Source: an uncultured Bacteroidales bacterium (lineage in GTDB: Bacteria > Bacteroidota > Bacteroidia > Bacteroidales > Muribaculaceae). Taken from it: a stretch of 64,000 nt of DNA. Both the position numbers and the translations under genes were made by a program. How positions within the stretch are numbered: position 1 is the first letter of the stretch; every line of letters begins with the position of its first letter. Below are positions 44,910 to 53,989 of this stretch, piece by piece. Under the pieces are notes generated by a model. The model made no database searches, had not been told where the DNA came from, and saw only the letters and a list, made by a program, of their open reading frames with translations. The DNA is taken from positions 1 through 64,000 of the forward strand of contig CANSAP010000006.1 of NCBI GenBank assembly GCA_947644715.1, given 5' to 3'.

Positions 44910-46166
44910 TTATCGAGTTATTACTACCCCGGCCGCGGCCATCTCTTCCCAAAAGCCCGGGAAGGATTTGTCCACCACATCCGGCGAGCCGGACATAACT
45001 ATCGGCACCCGGGGAGACAGCGACGCGAAAGCCATGGCCATGCGATGGTCGCCATGCGGATTTAGCGCTTCAGCCGGTGCGCTCAACTGAGACGTTCCAT
45101 CCCAATGAAGCGCCGAGTCACCAACACTGAGTTTTACACCCATTTTGCCGAATTCATCGCATAAAACCTGAAGTCGATCGGACTCTTTGACCCGCAGATG
45201 CGCGATGCCGCTGATATCAAACGGGATGCCAAGCGCCACGCAACTGCTCACCACTGCCGGAACGAGGTCGGGCGTGGCGCGCATGTCCCGGCAAAAGAAT
45301 TCCGCTTGATTTCCCCCCGGCAACAGAAGCACACCTTTGCCTCTACGCACTGTGTTCACCCCCAGCAGCCTGTAAATCTCCTCGCAGGCTGCATCCCCCT
45401 GAAGAGAGAGGGCGGATGATGTCAGGGAATCAACGGCTACACCCTCGCCGCTCGCCGCCGCCAGGGCATAGAAATAGGAGGCTGCGCTCCAGTCGCTCTC
45501 CTGCATATAAGTCTCCGGGAAGCAATAGCTCCCCTCATTAATTGAGAGTTCCATCACCTCGGAGCCGGCTTTCAGCTTCCCTTCCCGAATACTTCCGGGC
45601 ACGCCATAGAAAGCCATAAGCTTCATGGTCATCTCGATATATGAAAGCGAGACCGGCTCCCCTTGCAACTGAAGCACCAAGCCCCCCTTGACCATCGGGC
45701 CAATCAGCAGCAGCGCCGTAATGAATTGGGAGCTGACGGAAGCATCAATCTTTATCGGGCCGGGATAAACCGGGCGGGAGCCATGCACAGTGAGAGACTC
45801 CGGAGTCTGCTCAAGATCCGCGCCCAGCAGGCTTAACGCCTCCAGCAGCGGCTTCATGGGCCGGCTCATCACCCGCCCCTCGCCACGCAGGGTTACGGTC
45901 ACACCGGGGCGGGAGGCATAGATGGCTGCAAGCAGCCGCAGAGCCGTGCCGGACTCCCCGACAAACGCCTCTCCGCGCGCCGCGCCCGATTGCAGACACT
46001 CCATCAGCACCTGCTCGTCGCGACACAGCATCCCGCCATTCCTGCGCAGCACGCCTCCCGACAAATAGTCCAGACACATCACCCGCGCCGAGATGCTTTT
46101 CGAATGCGGGAGACTGACTGTCGGCATTCCCGACGCAGGCCGTCGGTATGTAATTGCATAATCCAT
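44910..46166 (-). CDS. aroA: 3-phosphoshikimate 1-carboxyvinyltransferase (EPSP synthase)
   Basis: 418 residues. LPHSKSISARVMCLDYL carries the Lys-Ser pair that binds shikimate phosphate and PEP. GESGTALRLLAAI corresponds to the NAGTA-type loop, here with a Bacteroidota-style variation. EGSYCFPETYMQESDWSAASYFYA, LRVKESDRLQVLCDE and NPHGDHRMAMAFA are the C-terminal signatures with catalytic Asp and Glu. It joins PEP to shikimate-3-phosphate in aromatic amino-acid synthesis. Divergent from lysS. Confidence 0.96.
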   Translation of the reverse strand: MDYAITYRRPASGMPTVSLPHSKSISARVMCLDYLSGGVLRRNGGMLCRDEQVLMECLQSGAARGEAFVGESGTALRLLAAIYASRPGVTVTLRGEGRVMSRPMKPLLEALSLLGADLEQTPESLTVHGSRPVYPGPIKIDASVSSQFITALLLIGPMVKGGLVLQLQGEPVSLSYIEMTMKLMAFYGVPGSIREGKLKAGSEVMELSINEGSYCFPETYMQESDWSAASYFYALAAASGEGVAVDSLTSSALSLQGDAACEEIYRLLGVNTVRRGKGVLLLPGGNQAEFFCRDMRATPDLVPAVVSSCVALGIPFDISGIAHLRVKESDRLQVLCDEFGKMGVKLSVGDSALHWDGTSQLSAPAEALNPHGDHRMAMAFASLSPRVPIVMSGSPDVVDKSFPGFWEEMAAAGVVITR

Positions 46167-46210
46167 AACTCCGCAAAATTACTGAATCCCCGCCGTTCCG
46201 CCAAACCGAT

Positions 46211-46241
46211 TTTGATATTTCGCTGAAATTGACTACCTTTG
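46211..46241 (+). promoter_or_regulatory. Promoter of lysS
   Basis: TTTG (46211-46214), N19, TACCTTTG (46234-46241): full consensus, 47 bp before the start codon. Confidence 0.85.
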
Positions 46242-46288
46242 CCGATTAATAAGATATATAATAAGAGACAGATAAAGACTACTTGTAT

Positions 46289-47851
46289 ATGGCAATCGAA
46301 GAACTCAGCGAACAGGAGATAGTGCGTCGCAATTCACTTGCCGCCCTGCGTGAGCGCGGCATCGAACCCTATCCCGCCGCCCTCTACCCCGTGGACGCAT
46401 GGTCTGCGGAAATCAAAGAATCATTCAACGATGAGCAGGAGCCTCCCCGCTCCGTGACCGTGGCCGGCCGAATCATGAGCCGCCGCATCATGGGCAAAGC
46501 TGCCTTCATGGAGCTGCAGGACAAAGAGGGGCGCATCCAGATTTACGTCAGCCGCGACGACCTCTGTCCCGGCGAAGACAAAGACCTGTATAACGTAGTC
46601 TTCAAGAAACTTCTCGACATAGGCGACATCATCGGCATCCGCGGCTTCGTCTTCCGCACCAAAACCGGCGAAATATCCATACACGCTCAGGAACTCACCC
46701 TGCTCTCAAAGAGCCTCCGCCCCCTGCCCATCGTAAAGATGAAGGATGGCAAGGCCTATGATGCCTTCACCGACCCGGAGCTGCGCTACCGCCGCCGCTA
46801 CGTTGACCTCATTGTCAACGCCGGCGTCAAGGAAATCTTCCTCAAGAAGACCCGCATGTTCCAGTCAATGCGCAACTTCTTCAACGCCCGCGGATGGGTG
46901 GAGGTGGAGACCCCCGTACTCCAGGGTATTCCCGGCGGTGCTGCCGCACGCCCCTTCATAACTCACCACAACGCGCTCGACGTTGACCTCTATCTGCGCA
47001 TCGCCAACGAGCTTTACCTCAAGCGCCTCATCGTGGGTGGCATGGATGGTGTCTATGAATTCTCCCGCAACTTCCGCAACGAAGGCATGGACCGCACCCA
47101 CAACCCCGAGTTCACCTGCATGGAAATCTACGTAGCCTTCAAGGACTACAACTGGATGATGGACATGACCGAGCAGATGCTCCAGCAGATTGCTCTCGAT
47201 GTGAACGGCACGACCGAAGTGCAGTATGGCGAGCACACCATCTCCTTCAAAGCCCCCTTCCCCCGCGTGACCATGCGTCAGGCTATCCTCGACCATACCG
47301 GCTACGACATCGAGGGCAAGAGCGAAGATGAACTGCGCGCCGCAGCCAAGGGGATGGGCATCGAAATCGATCCCGGCATGGGCAAAGGCAAAATCATCGA
47401 TGAAATCTTCGGCGAGAAGTGCGAAGGCACCTACATCCAGCCTACTTTCATCACCGACTATCCCATCGAGATGTCACCCCTGACCAAGCGCCACCGCAAC
47501 AACCCCGAGCTCACCGAACGCTTCGAGCTGATGGTGGGTGGCAAGGAGCTGGCCAACGCTTACTCTGAGCTGAATGACCCCATCGACCAATACGAGCGTT
47601 TCGTGGACCAGATGCACCTGGCTGACAAGGGTGACGACGAGGCTATGATTATCGACCACGACTTCATCCGCGCCCTCGAATACGGTATGCCCCCCACCTC
47701 CGGCATGGGTATCGGCATGGATCGCCTTGCAATGCTCCTGACCGGGCAGACCACCATTCAGGAAGTGCTGCTCTTCCCGCAGATGCGTCCGCAGGTAAAG
47801 GCGAAAAAAGCCGATGAAACCGAAGAAAACACTGAAGCAACCGCCGAATAA
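46289..47851 (+). CDS. lysS: Lysyl-tRNA synthetase (class II)
   Basis: 520 residues from the ATG at 46289; the track begins two codons earlier at TTG. N-terminal OB-fold anticodon-binding domain ([18 protein letters not shown], then [17 protein letters not shown]). Catalytic core: [11 protein letters not shown], motif 2 [20 protein letters not shown], motif 3 [15 protein letters not shown]. It charges tRNA-Lys. A short acidic/lysine tail ([15 protein letters not shown]) extends beyond the core. gpsA follows after 15 bp, so they probably share a transcript. Confidence 0.97.
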   Translation: MAIEELSEQEIVRRNSLAALRERGIEPYPAALYPVDAWSAEIKESFNDEQEPPRSVTVAGRIMSRRIMGKAAFMELQDKEGRIQIYVSRDDLCPGEDKDLYNVVFKKLLDIGDIIGIRGFVFRTKTGEISIHAQELTLLSKSLRPLPIVKMKDGKAYDAFTDPELRYRRRYVDLIVNAGVKEIFLKKTRMFQSMRNFFNARGWVEVETPVLQGIPGGAAARPFITHHNALDVDLYLRIANELYLKRLIVGGMDGVYEFSRNFRNEGMDRTHNPEFTCMEIYVAFKDYNWMMDMTEQMLQQIALDVNGTTEVQYGEHTISFKAPFPRVTMRQAILDHTGYDIEGKSEDELRAAAKGMGIEIDPGMGKGKIIDEIFGEKCEGTYIQPTFITDYPIEMSPLTKRHRNNPELTERFELMVGGKELANAYSELNDPIDQYERFVDQMHLADKGDDEAMIIDHDFIRALEYGMPPTSGMGIGMDRLAMLLTGQTTIQEVLLFPQMRPQVKAKKADETEENTEATAE

Positions 47852-47866
47852 ACACCTTCCCTCAAC

Positions 47867-48874
47867 ATGGCTTCTTCCATAGGCAAAATGGGCAACATAG
47901 CCGTAATCGGCTCCGGCTCCTGGGCCACCGCATTGGCCAAGCTCCTGCTCGGCAACGTCGACCACATCATGTGGTATCAGCGCCGTCCGGAGCGCATCGA
48001 GGAGTTCGTGCGCCTGGGTCATAACCCCGGCTATCTGACCGATGTGGCCTTCAACACCTCGCGCATTCACTTCTCCTCTGACATCAACCGTGTCTGCGAC
48101 TGGGCCGACACCCTCGTGCTTGCCATCCCCTCACCCTACGTGAAGGGTGCTCTGGATCAAATCAGCGTCCCGCTGCGCGGCAAGACGATAGCCTCTGCCG
48201 TGAAAGGCATCGTGCCGGAGGAGAACCGCCTCGTGACCCAATACCTCGTGGAGCACTTCGGATGCCGCGACACCGACATGGTGGTCATCGGCGGCCCTTG
48301 CCATGCAGAGGAGGTGGCTCTCGAACGCCTCAGCTATCTGACCATCGGCAGCCACGACCGCACCCGCTGCGCCGACTTCGCCCGCTGCCTGGCCGGCAAA
48401 AACCTGCGCACAATCCTCTCCGACGACGTCGACGGCATCGAATATGCCGCCGTGCTGAAGAACGTCTACGCCATAGCCTCCGGCATAATCCATGGCATGA
48501 ACACCGGCGACAACTTCTGCGCCATGCTCATCAGCAACGCCGTGCGCGAGATGCGTCGATTCATCAACACTGCCTCACCCATGGAGCGCGACATAGCCCG
48601 CTCAGCATATTTGGGCGACCTGCTCGTCACAGCCTACTCCCGCTTCTCCCGCAACCACAACTTCGGGTCGATGATTGGGCGCGGCTATTCCGTGAAAGCA
48701 GCCATGATGGAGATGGCAATGGTGGCCGAAGGCTACTACGGCACCAAATGCATGCATGACATCAACGAGAAGATGGGAGTCGAAATGCCTATCCTCTCCT
48801 GCGTCTACCGCATCCTCTACGACCTCGTGCCGGCACGCCTGGCTATTCAGGCACTGACCGACACCTTCGTCTGA
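47867..48874 (+). CDS. gpsA: Glycerol-3-phosphate dehydrogenase [NAD(P)+]
   Basis: 335 residues. N-terminal Rossmann motif IAVIGSGSWATALAKLL, ASAVKGIVPEENRLV, GGPCHAEEVAL, and the C-terminal VLKNVYAIASGIIHGM with the catalytic lysine. FGSMIGRGYSVKAAMMEM closes the family pattern. It reduces dihydroxyacetone phosphate to glycerol-3-phosphate for phospholipids. Between lysS and pgi. Confidence 0.96.
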   Translation: MASSIGKMGNIAVIGSGSWATALAKLLLGNVDHIMWYQRRPERIEEFVRLGHNPGYLTDVAFNTSRIHFSSDINRVCDWADTLVLAIPSPYVKGALDQISVPLRGKTIASAVKGIVPEENRLVTQYLVEHFGCRDTDMVVIGGPCHAEEVALERLSYLTIGSHDRTRCADFARCLAGKNLRTILSDDVDGIEYAAVLKNVYAIASGIIHGMNTGDNFCAMLISNAVREMRRFINTASPMERDIARSAYLGDLLVTAYSRFSRNHNFGSMIGRGYSVKAAMMEMAMVAEGYYGTKCMHDINEKMGVEMPILSCVYRILYDLVPARLAIQALTDTFV

Positions 48875-48937
48875 AACATTTACGCACTCCGGGGCGTTAC
48901 ATCCAAAACAGACACAAGTTTCCAATATAACCCGAAT

Positions 48938-50275
48938 ATGAAAACAATCGCAATTGACATTCAGCATGCCCTCTACTTCGCAGGCAAGGAGCGCTATGAA
49001 GCTCTTCAGCCCGCAGCCGTAAAGGGTCTTGAAAACCTTAACAATAACACCGGTGCCGGCAACGACTTCCACGGCTGGGTTAAGCTCCCCTCCGAAATCT
49101 CTCAGGCCGACATCGACGACATCAACGCCACCGCCGAAAAGCTCGCCGCCGGCTGCGACTACGTAGTCTGCATCGGCATCGGCGGCTCCTACCTCGGCGC
49201 CAAGGCTGTCATCGAAGCTCTCTCCGACTCTTTCGCAGCCTATGCCCCCAAGGGCAAGCACCCCAAGGTGCTCTTCGCAGGTCAGAACATCGGCGAAGAC
49301 TATCTCTCAGAGCTTCAGAAGTTCCTGGCCGACAAGCGCTTCGGCATCATCGTAATCTCCAAGAGCGGCACCACTACCGAACCCGCCATCGCCTTCCGTC
49401 TGCTCAAGGAGCAGCTTGAGAAGCAGGCAGGCAAAGATGCTGCCAAGGAGCTGATTGTTGCCATCACTGATGCCAAGAAGGGCGCTCTGCGCACCCTGGC
49501 CGACTCCGAAGGCTACAAGACTTTCATCATTCCCGACAACGTAGGTGGCCGCTTCTCCGTCCTCACCCCCGTGGGTCTGCTCCCCATCGCTGTGGCAGGC
49601 TTCCAAATCGACAAGCTCGTGGCCGGTGCCAAGGCTATGGAACAGACCACTCTTCACGCCACCCCCTCCAACCCTGCACTCGTCTATGCCATGATGCGCA
49701 ACGCCCTTTATGAGGATGGCAAGAAAATTGAGGTGCTCGTGAACTATCACCCCAAGCTCCACTACTTCGCTGAATGGTGGAAGCAGCTCTACGGCGAGAG
49801 CGAAGGCAAGGAGAACAAGGGCATCTTCCCCGCATCAGTTGACCTCACCACTGACCTTCACTCCATGGGTCAGTACCTCCAGGAGGGTGAGCGCACTCTG
49901 TTTGAGACCGTTATCTCCGTAGAAACCAGCAACTTCGAGCTGCGCATTCCCGGCGACAAGGACAACCTCGACGGTCTGAACTATCTGACCGGCCGCCGTG
50001 TGGACGAAGTCAACAAGATGGCTGAGCTGGGCACCCGCATCGCCCACGTAGAGGGTGGTGTGCCCGTCATCAAGCTCACCATTCCCCAGCTTGATGAGCA
50101 CACCCTCGGCGAGCTCATCTACTTCTTCGAGAAGGCTTGCGGCATCTCCGGCTACATCCTGGGGGTCAACCCCTTCAACCAGCCCGGCGTAGAGGCCTAC
50201 AAGAAAAACATGTTCGCCCTGCTCGAAAAGCCCGGCTACGAAGAAGCCACCAAAGCCATCCAGAGCAAAATCTGA
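48938..50275 (+). CDS. pgi: Glucose-6-phosphate isomerase
   Basis: 445 residues, the compact bacterial form. [18 protein letters not shown] and [18 protein letters not shown] are the two phosphate-binding SIS motifs. [20 protein letters not shown] is the PGI signature 1. The catalytic Glu/His region is in the mid-part ([16 protein letters not shown]-like), with Lys near [13 protein letters not shown] at the end. It interconverts glucose-6- and fructose-6-phosphate. Followed by a hairpin terminator and repeat copy B. Confidence 0.97.
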   Translation: MKTIAIDIQHALYFAGKERYEALQPAAVKGLENLNNNTGAGNDFHGWVKLPSEISQADIDDINATAEKLAAGCDYVVCIGIGGSYLGAKAVIEALSDSFAAYAPKGKHPKVLFAGQNIGEDYLSELQKFLADKRFGIIVISKSGTTTEPAIAFRLLKEQLEKQAGKDAAKELIVAITDAKKGALRTLADSEGYKTFIIPDNVGGRFSVLTPVGLLPIAVAGFQIDKLVAGAKAMEQTTLHATPSNPALVYAMMRNALYEDGKKIEVLVNYHPKLHYFAEWWKQLYGESEGKENKGIFPASVDLTTDLHSMGQYLQEGERTLFETVISVETSNFELRIPGDKDNLDGLNYLTGRRVDEVNKMAELGTRIAHVEGGVPVIKLTIPQLDEHTLGELIYFFEKACGISGYILGVNPFNQPGVEAYKKNMFALLEKPGYEEATKAIQSKI

Positions 50276-50299
50276 TAACCCTGATATATAGATAAATGA

Positions 50300-50340
50300 G
50301 TAGAGGTCGCTCAGCTGGGCGGCCTCTACTTGTTTTTGTT
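50300..50340 (+). terminator. Terminator of pgi
   Basis: GTAGAGGTCGC paired with GGCGGCCTCTAC, followed by TTGTTTTTGTT. Confidence 0.8.
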
Positions 50341-50343
50341 CAT

Positions 50344-50510
50344 CTTAGAGTGTGTCTAAAAATATATGTTAAGACAGAGGCCGCAGCTTTAAGATGGCTT
50401 CAGTCATGCAGGTGAGGGAGCATAGCGGGCTATGCTCCCTCACCTTAGATGCAATTTCCCTAAAAATCAGCCGCCTCTGTCTTAACATATATATTTAGAC
50501 ACACTCTTAA
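50344..50510. repeat. Palindromic interspersed repeat (copy B)
   Basis: Terminal inverted repeats of about 30 bp (50351-50380 and the matching right end, one mismatch), beginning AGAGTGTGTCTAAAAATAT. A central 15-bp-arm palindrome GGTGAGGGAGCATAG/CTATGCTCCCTCACC lies at 50411-50444. The whole is the reverse complement of the outer parts of copy A. No coding capacity. It looks like a MITE or other non-autonomous palindromic element placed between transcription units. Confidence 0.88.
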
Positions 50511-50562
50511 AGAGCGGCGAACAATCGGACGGCGGCGGCGTTATATAGGCATAAGACATTTT

Positions 50563-50570
50563 TAACTTTG
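50563..50570 (+). promoter_or_regulatory. -7 box of the small OMP gene
   Basis: TAACTTTG, a full match, 16 bp before the start; the -33 element is weak. Confidence 0.55.
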
Positions 50571-50586
50571 ACAAATATTGTAGATT

Positions 50587-51111
50587 ATGAAAAAACTGTT
50601 ACTCGCTCTCGCCGTCATGCTCGGATTCGGCATTTCGGCCTCAGCCCAGAAGGCTGAAATCCAACTCAACTATGGCGGCTATACTCAGATGGACTGCATG
50701 GACATGCATGACGGCTGGGGTGGTGTTAACAATGCTTGGGGCGCCGTGACCGCCGGTGTCAACTTCCGCGTGGCTCCCAAGTTCTGGATCGGTCCCTCCT
50801 ATTCATTCTCTTCCACTTCCACAAAGGGTGGCTCCAATGCAAGCCATATCGCCTACCACGTAATCATGCTCAACGCCCGCTATGAATACTGGCGCAACAG
50901 CATCGTAAAGCTCTACGGCCACGTAGGTCTCGGTGCCGACATCAGCTATATGCAGCCCAAGGGTGGCGACAATTTCTCGAAGGGCTACGTAGCCTTCCAG
51001 GTATCACCGCTCGGTGCTCAGGTTGACCTTAGCCGCAACGTCTCCATCTTCGGCGAAATCGGCTTCGGCGCCCAGGGTCTGGCTCAGGTCGGCTTCCGCT
51101 TCGGATTGTAA
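50587..51111 (+). CDS. Small outer-membrane beta-barrel protein
   Basis: 174 residues. Signal peptide MKKLLLALAVMLGFGISASA. The mature part alternates polar and hydrophobic residues in about eight strands (FRVAPKFWIGPSYSFSS, IVKLYGHVGLGADISY, VSIFGEIGFGAQGLAQVGFR) with glycine/aromatic-rich turns, typical of the porin_OMP_b-brl family. No enzymatic residues visible; probably structural. Monocistronic, with its own -7 box and a strong terminator. Confidence 0.85.
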   Translation: MKKLLLALAVMLGFGISASAQKAEIQLNYGGYTQMDCMDMHDGWGGVNNAWGAVTAGVNFRVAPKFWIGPSYSFSSTSTKGGSNASHIAYHVIMLNARYEYWRNSIVKLYGHVGLGADISYMQPKGGDNFSKGYVAFQVSPLGAQVDLSRNVSIFGEIGFGAQGLAQVGFRFGL

Positions 51112-51180
51112 AAAAGACGTGATGCAACCAACCATAAAATATTACAGATAACAACCTTCATACATTAAGTATTTCTGCCG

Positions 51181-51222
51181 AATTCCCCGCCCTTCCGCTC
51201 AGTGGAGGGCGGGGAATTTTTT
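51181..51222 (+). terminator. Rho-independent terminator
   Basis: AATTCCCCGCCCT/AGGGCGGGGAATT, 13-bp stem, followed by TTTTTATT. Confidence 0.92.
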
Positions 51223-51286
51223 ATTCCTTTTTAATCCACTTAACATCTTTTAACAAATTGGGAGGATGGAATTGTAGAATTCTAAT

Positions 51287-51294
51287 TAAATTTG
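51287..51294 (+). promoter_or_regulatory. -7 box of the exported-protein operon
   Basis: TAAATTTG, a full match, about 100 bp before the first gene; the -33 element is unclear. Confidence 0.5.
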
Positions 51295-51392
51295 CACAAA
51301 ATTTCGAGTACACATCACGATTCTTTGTCTAAATTCTCTCCGCACTCGAAACGACTTCTTATGTTAACCTTCACATTTTCAATAGCTAACTA

Positions 51393-51916
51393 ATGAGAAA
51401 ATTAACAGTTATCCTCATTTCACTTTTAGCGTGTCTGTGCGTGGTGCCCGCATCCGCTGCCAAAAAGTATAAATGGACCTATGGCGACCATGCCCTTCAG
51501 GTGTACACTACCGGCCAGGGCAAAAACCGTACTCAACTCGTAAAGGCTTGGGCCGTTGCAAAGAATGCCGACAAGGCTATCGAGCAGGCAAAGATGGATG
51601 CCGTTTCCGCAGCCTGTTCACCGGTATCGGCTTCGATGAAAAGACCCACGGAATGGGTGTCTCAAACCTGCAACCCCTTGTAACTGAGGCTCAATACAAA
51701 GAATTTGAGTCACTCTTCCAGGAATTTTTCAAGACCGGCGAGTTCCTCAACTACGTGCGTGAAGTGAATGCTGCTTACCCCTCCGGCGAAAACAATGTGG
51801 CTGCTCCCGGCGGCCGTCGTGTGGGCGTGAACCTTGTGCTTGACTATCCGGCTCTCAACAAATGGCTGGAAGAAAACGGCGTGAAGAAAGGCCTTGGTGG
51901 TCACTTCCGCAACTAA
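51393..51916 (+). pseudogene. Exported protein with a single-base frameshift
   Basis: Two ORFs in different frames (51393-51683 and the 3' part of 51473-51916) form one protein of about 174 residues. A signal peptide (MRKLTVILISLLACLC, ending ASA) and KWTYGDHALQVYTTGQGKNR come first. The frame must change by one missing base near 51615 (GCAGCCTGTTC), after which LFTGIGFDEKTHGMGVSNLQ runs on to KGLGGHFRN. The second half keeps good protein character, so the break is recent or a sequencing error. No slippery heptamer is present. The family is unrecognised; the mature N-terminus (joint lysine-rich and alanine-rich helices) recalls LPP20-type domains. First gene of a seven-gene exported-protein run. 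Confidence 0.75.
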
Positions 51917-51944
51917 TATTATTAACTTAACTCCTTAACTATCA

Positions 51945-52910
51945 ATGAAAAAGATTTTTCTTTCCCTGATGCTTCTGCTGGCTGCCGGCATCACCGCTTA
52001 CGCTGCCGACGCCAAGAAGCCCAAACTGATGGTATTCCCCTCAGATGACTGGTGTGTAGCCAAAGGATATACCCTTCCCGGCACTCAGACCCCTGACTAT
52101 GAGAAGGCTCTTCAGGATGTTGACATGGATGGCGCCGTAGCCGTCATGGGTGACATCATGGCCGAAATGGGCTACGAGATGTTCTCGCTCAAGCAGGAGC
52201 TGAAGCAGATTCACACCGAAGATGCTTACAGCATGGCCGTTACCTCAAAGGCTGACGGCATGGTGCAGGAGAGCGACCGCGACCTCATCACCCGCAACGT
52301 GGGCTGTGACTTCATCGTGGAGCTTTCACTGCTCAACAAGCCTTTCGGCGCACGCCGCACAATCGAATTCAAGGCTCAGACTATCGACGCCGCTTCCCGC
52401 AAGATTCTGCATGGCGATATCGGCACCTCATCAGCCTCCTCCGCTCCCACCCCCATCCTCGTCAAAGAGGCCGTAGGTGGTTTCATCGACAATTTCTGCC
52501 ACAAGATTGACCTGGCTTTCACCAACATCGAGCAGAATGGCCGCGAAGGCTCAATCGTCTTCAAGATTGCCGACGACTGCCCCCTCTGCTTCGAGGATGA
52601 AGTGAGCATCGACGGCGAAAGCGGCGAGCTGGCCGAATATATCAACTACTGGCTTGAGGAGCACGCCGTGGACGGCAACTGCAACCTCAATCAGAAGAGC
52701 CGCGAGACCCTTCGCTTCGACCAGGTTCGCTTCCCGCTCTTCGCAGCGGTGGCTGCCGGCGGCTTCGGCTCCAAGAAGGGCAAAGTGAAGGCACAGACCA
52801 TGGAGAGCTTCGTGAAGCCCATCGAACGCGACCTGGCTCGCTTCGGAGTGAGTGTTACTTCAGTACCCATCGGCCAAGGTTCCGTGTACATCGTGCTCGG
52901 CGGCAAGTAA
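51945..52910 (+). CDS. Exported protein, DUF6175-like
   Basis: 321 residues with a signal peptide (MKKIFLSLMLLLAAGITAYA). Early mature sequence KPKLMVFPSDDWCVAKGY, then a CsgG/TolB-like alternation of strand and helix (VGCDFIVELSLLNKPFGAR, TIEFKAQTIDAASRKILHGD) of the sort used by envelope lipoprotein-assembly proteins. It ends in FGVSVTSVPIGQGSVYIVLGGK. My family name is from memory and unsure. 28 bp after the frameshifted gene and 15 bp before the next, so co-transcribed. Confidence 0.7.
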   Translation: MKKIFLSLMLLLAAGITAYAADAKKPKLMVFPSDDWCVAKGYTLPGTQTPDYEKALQDVDMDGAVAVMGDIMAEMGYEMFSLKQELKQIHTEDAYSMAVTSKADGMVQESDRDLITRNVGCDFIVELSLLNKPFGARRTIEFKAQTIDAASRKILHGDIGTSSASSAPTPILVKEAVGGFIDNFCHKIDLAFTNIEQNGREGSIVFKIADDCPLCFEDEVSIDGESGELAEYINYWLEEHAVDGNCNLNQKSRETLRFDQVRFPLFAAVAAGGFGSKKGKVKAQTMESFVKPIERDLARFGVSVTSVPIGQGSVYIVLGGK

Positions 52911-52925
52911 TTCCGGCTTCAGCAT

Positions 52926-53861
52926 ATGAAGAAATTAGTTATCGTTCTGACCTTGGCGCTCGCCGCTCTCGGCCTGCGCGCCCAGTCAGCCCTTCCGGCT
53001 CAGGTCGTGCTCACCCCCTACGTGGTGCATGACGCCAACACTCCCAAGGCTGACCAGATTCTGCTCGACAAGCTTAATCGCATCGTAACCAAATATGGCG
53101 TGAGCGGAACCAACGACCTCGGTTCTCCGTTCATCATCACCGGCCATGCCATCGAGCTGAGCCGTGAGACCACCGCCACCGCTCCCCCGCACACAGCTGT
53201 GGACCTTTCGCTGACCCTCTACATCGGCAACGGTGAGGATGGTACTAAGTTCGCCACCTGCAACATGAACCTGCGCGGTGTGGGCAATTCTTTGGACGGA
53301 GCATACGCCGCCGCCTTCAAGAAAATCAATGTGAATGACCCCGAGCTGGCTGCAGCCATCGACGAGGGTCGCGCACGCATCGCCAAGTATTATGCCGAGG
53401 CAGGTCCGGGTCTCATCCGCAAGGCGGAGGCATTTGCCGGAGCCGGCAACTATGCTGATGCTTACGGAGTGCTGCTCCGCATACCGCCGGTTTGCCCCCA
53501 GTATGAGCAGGCTCAGCAGATGGTTCTCTCGCTCGTGCAGCAGGAGAGCGATGCCAATAACGGCGACATCATCGCTAAGGCTCGTGCGGCTTGGAGCGCC
53601 AACCCCAACGAGGCAGGTGCAGCCGAAGCCAAGCGTCTGTTGGCCGGCATGAGCAACGCCAGCAGCAAGATGCGCGCCTCTGCCGACGCCCTGATGAAGG
53701 AGATGGCCACTCGCCTCCAGAAGGTGGATGATGCCGAGCGTGCAGCCGATGCCAAGCGTGAGGCTAACGCCCATGCAGAGCGTCTGGCAGCTATCGACGG
53801 CGCCACCAAAGTTGCAGTGGCCAAGGCCAAGCAGCCTGTCTACAACATCTGGTGGTGGTAA
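52926..53861 (+). CDS. Exported protein of unknown function
   Basis: 311 residues with signal peptide MKKLVIVLTLALAALGLRAQ. The N-terminal half (VVLTPYVVHDANTPKADQIL, IITGHAIELS) has a TolB-N or CsgG-like fold pattern. From about 130 it becomes helical with a TPR-like piece (EAFAGAGNYADAYGVLLRIP). From about 215 it is a long charged alanine/lysine-rich coiled coil. It ends unusually in VYNIWWW, three tryptophans, perhaps a membrane or partner contact. Third gene of the cluster. Confidence 0.75.
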   Translation: MKKLVIVLTLALAALGLRAQSALPAQVVLTPYVVHDANTPKADQILLDKLNRIVTKYGVSGTNDLGSPFIITGHAIELSRETTATAPPHTAVDLSLTLYIGNGEDGTKFATCNMNLRGVGNSLDGAYAAAFKKINVNDPELAAAIDEGRARIAKYYAEAGPGLIRKAEAFAGAGNYADAYGVLLRIPPVCPQYEQAQQMVLSLVQQESDANNGDIIAKARAAWSANPNEAGAAEAKRLLAGMSNASSKMRASADALMKEMATRLQKVDDAERAADAKREANAHAERLAAIDGATKVAVAKAKQPVYNIWWW

Positions 53862-53890
53862 TCCCCTGATTTCTTTATTTCCCCTACACT

Positions 53891-53942
53891 CTGCATCCCC
53901 CTCACAGGGGGTGCAGTCGAATATTACGCCCTTCGGCGTAAT
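53891..53942. other. Two adjacent hairpins inside the operon
   Basis: CTGCATCCCCC/GGGGGTGCAG (53891-53916) and ATTACGCC/GGCGTAAT with a CTTC loop (53923-53942), in the 128-bp gap before the first OMP. No T-run follows, so these look like mRNA-processing or stabilising hairpins that separate the two halves of the cluster. Confidence 0.6.
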
Positions 53943-53989
53943 GCTCCAAAAGACTAAACTACTATTAACCAACTAATTAACCCACTTTT

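Noticed and set aside
51600-51640. Programmed frameshift in the 51393 gene
   Set aside because: No slippery heptamer, internal Shine-Dalgarno or evident pseudoknot; a simple base loss explains it better.
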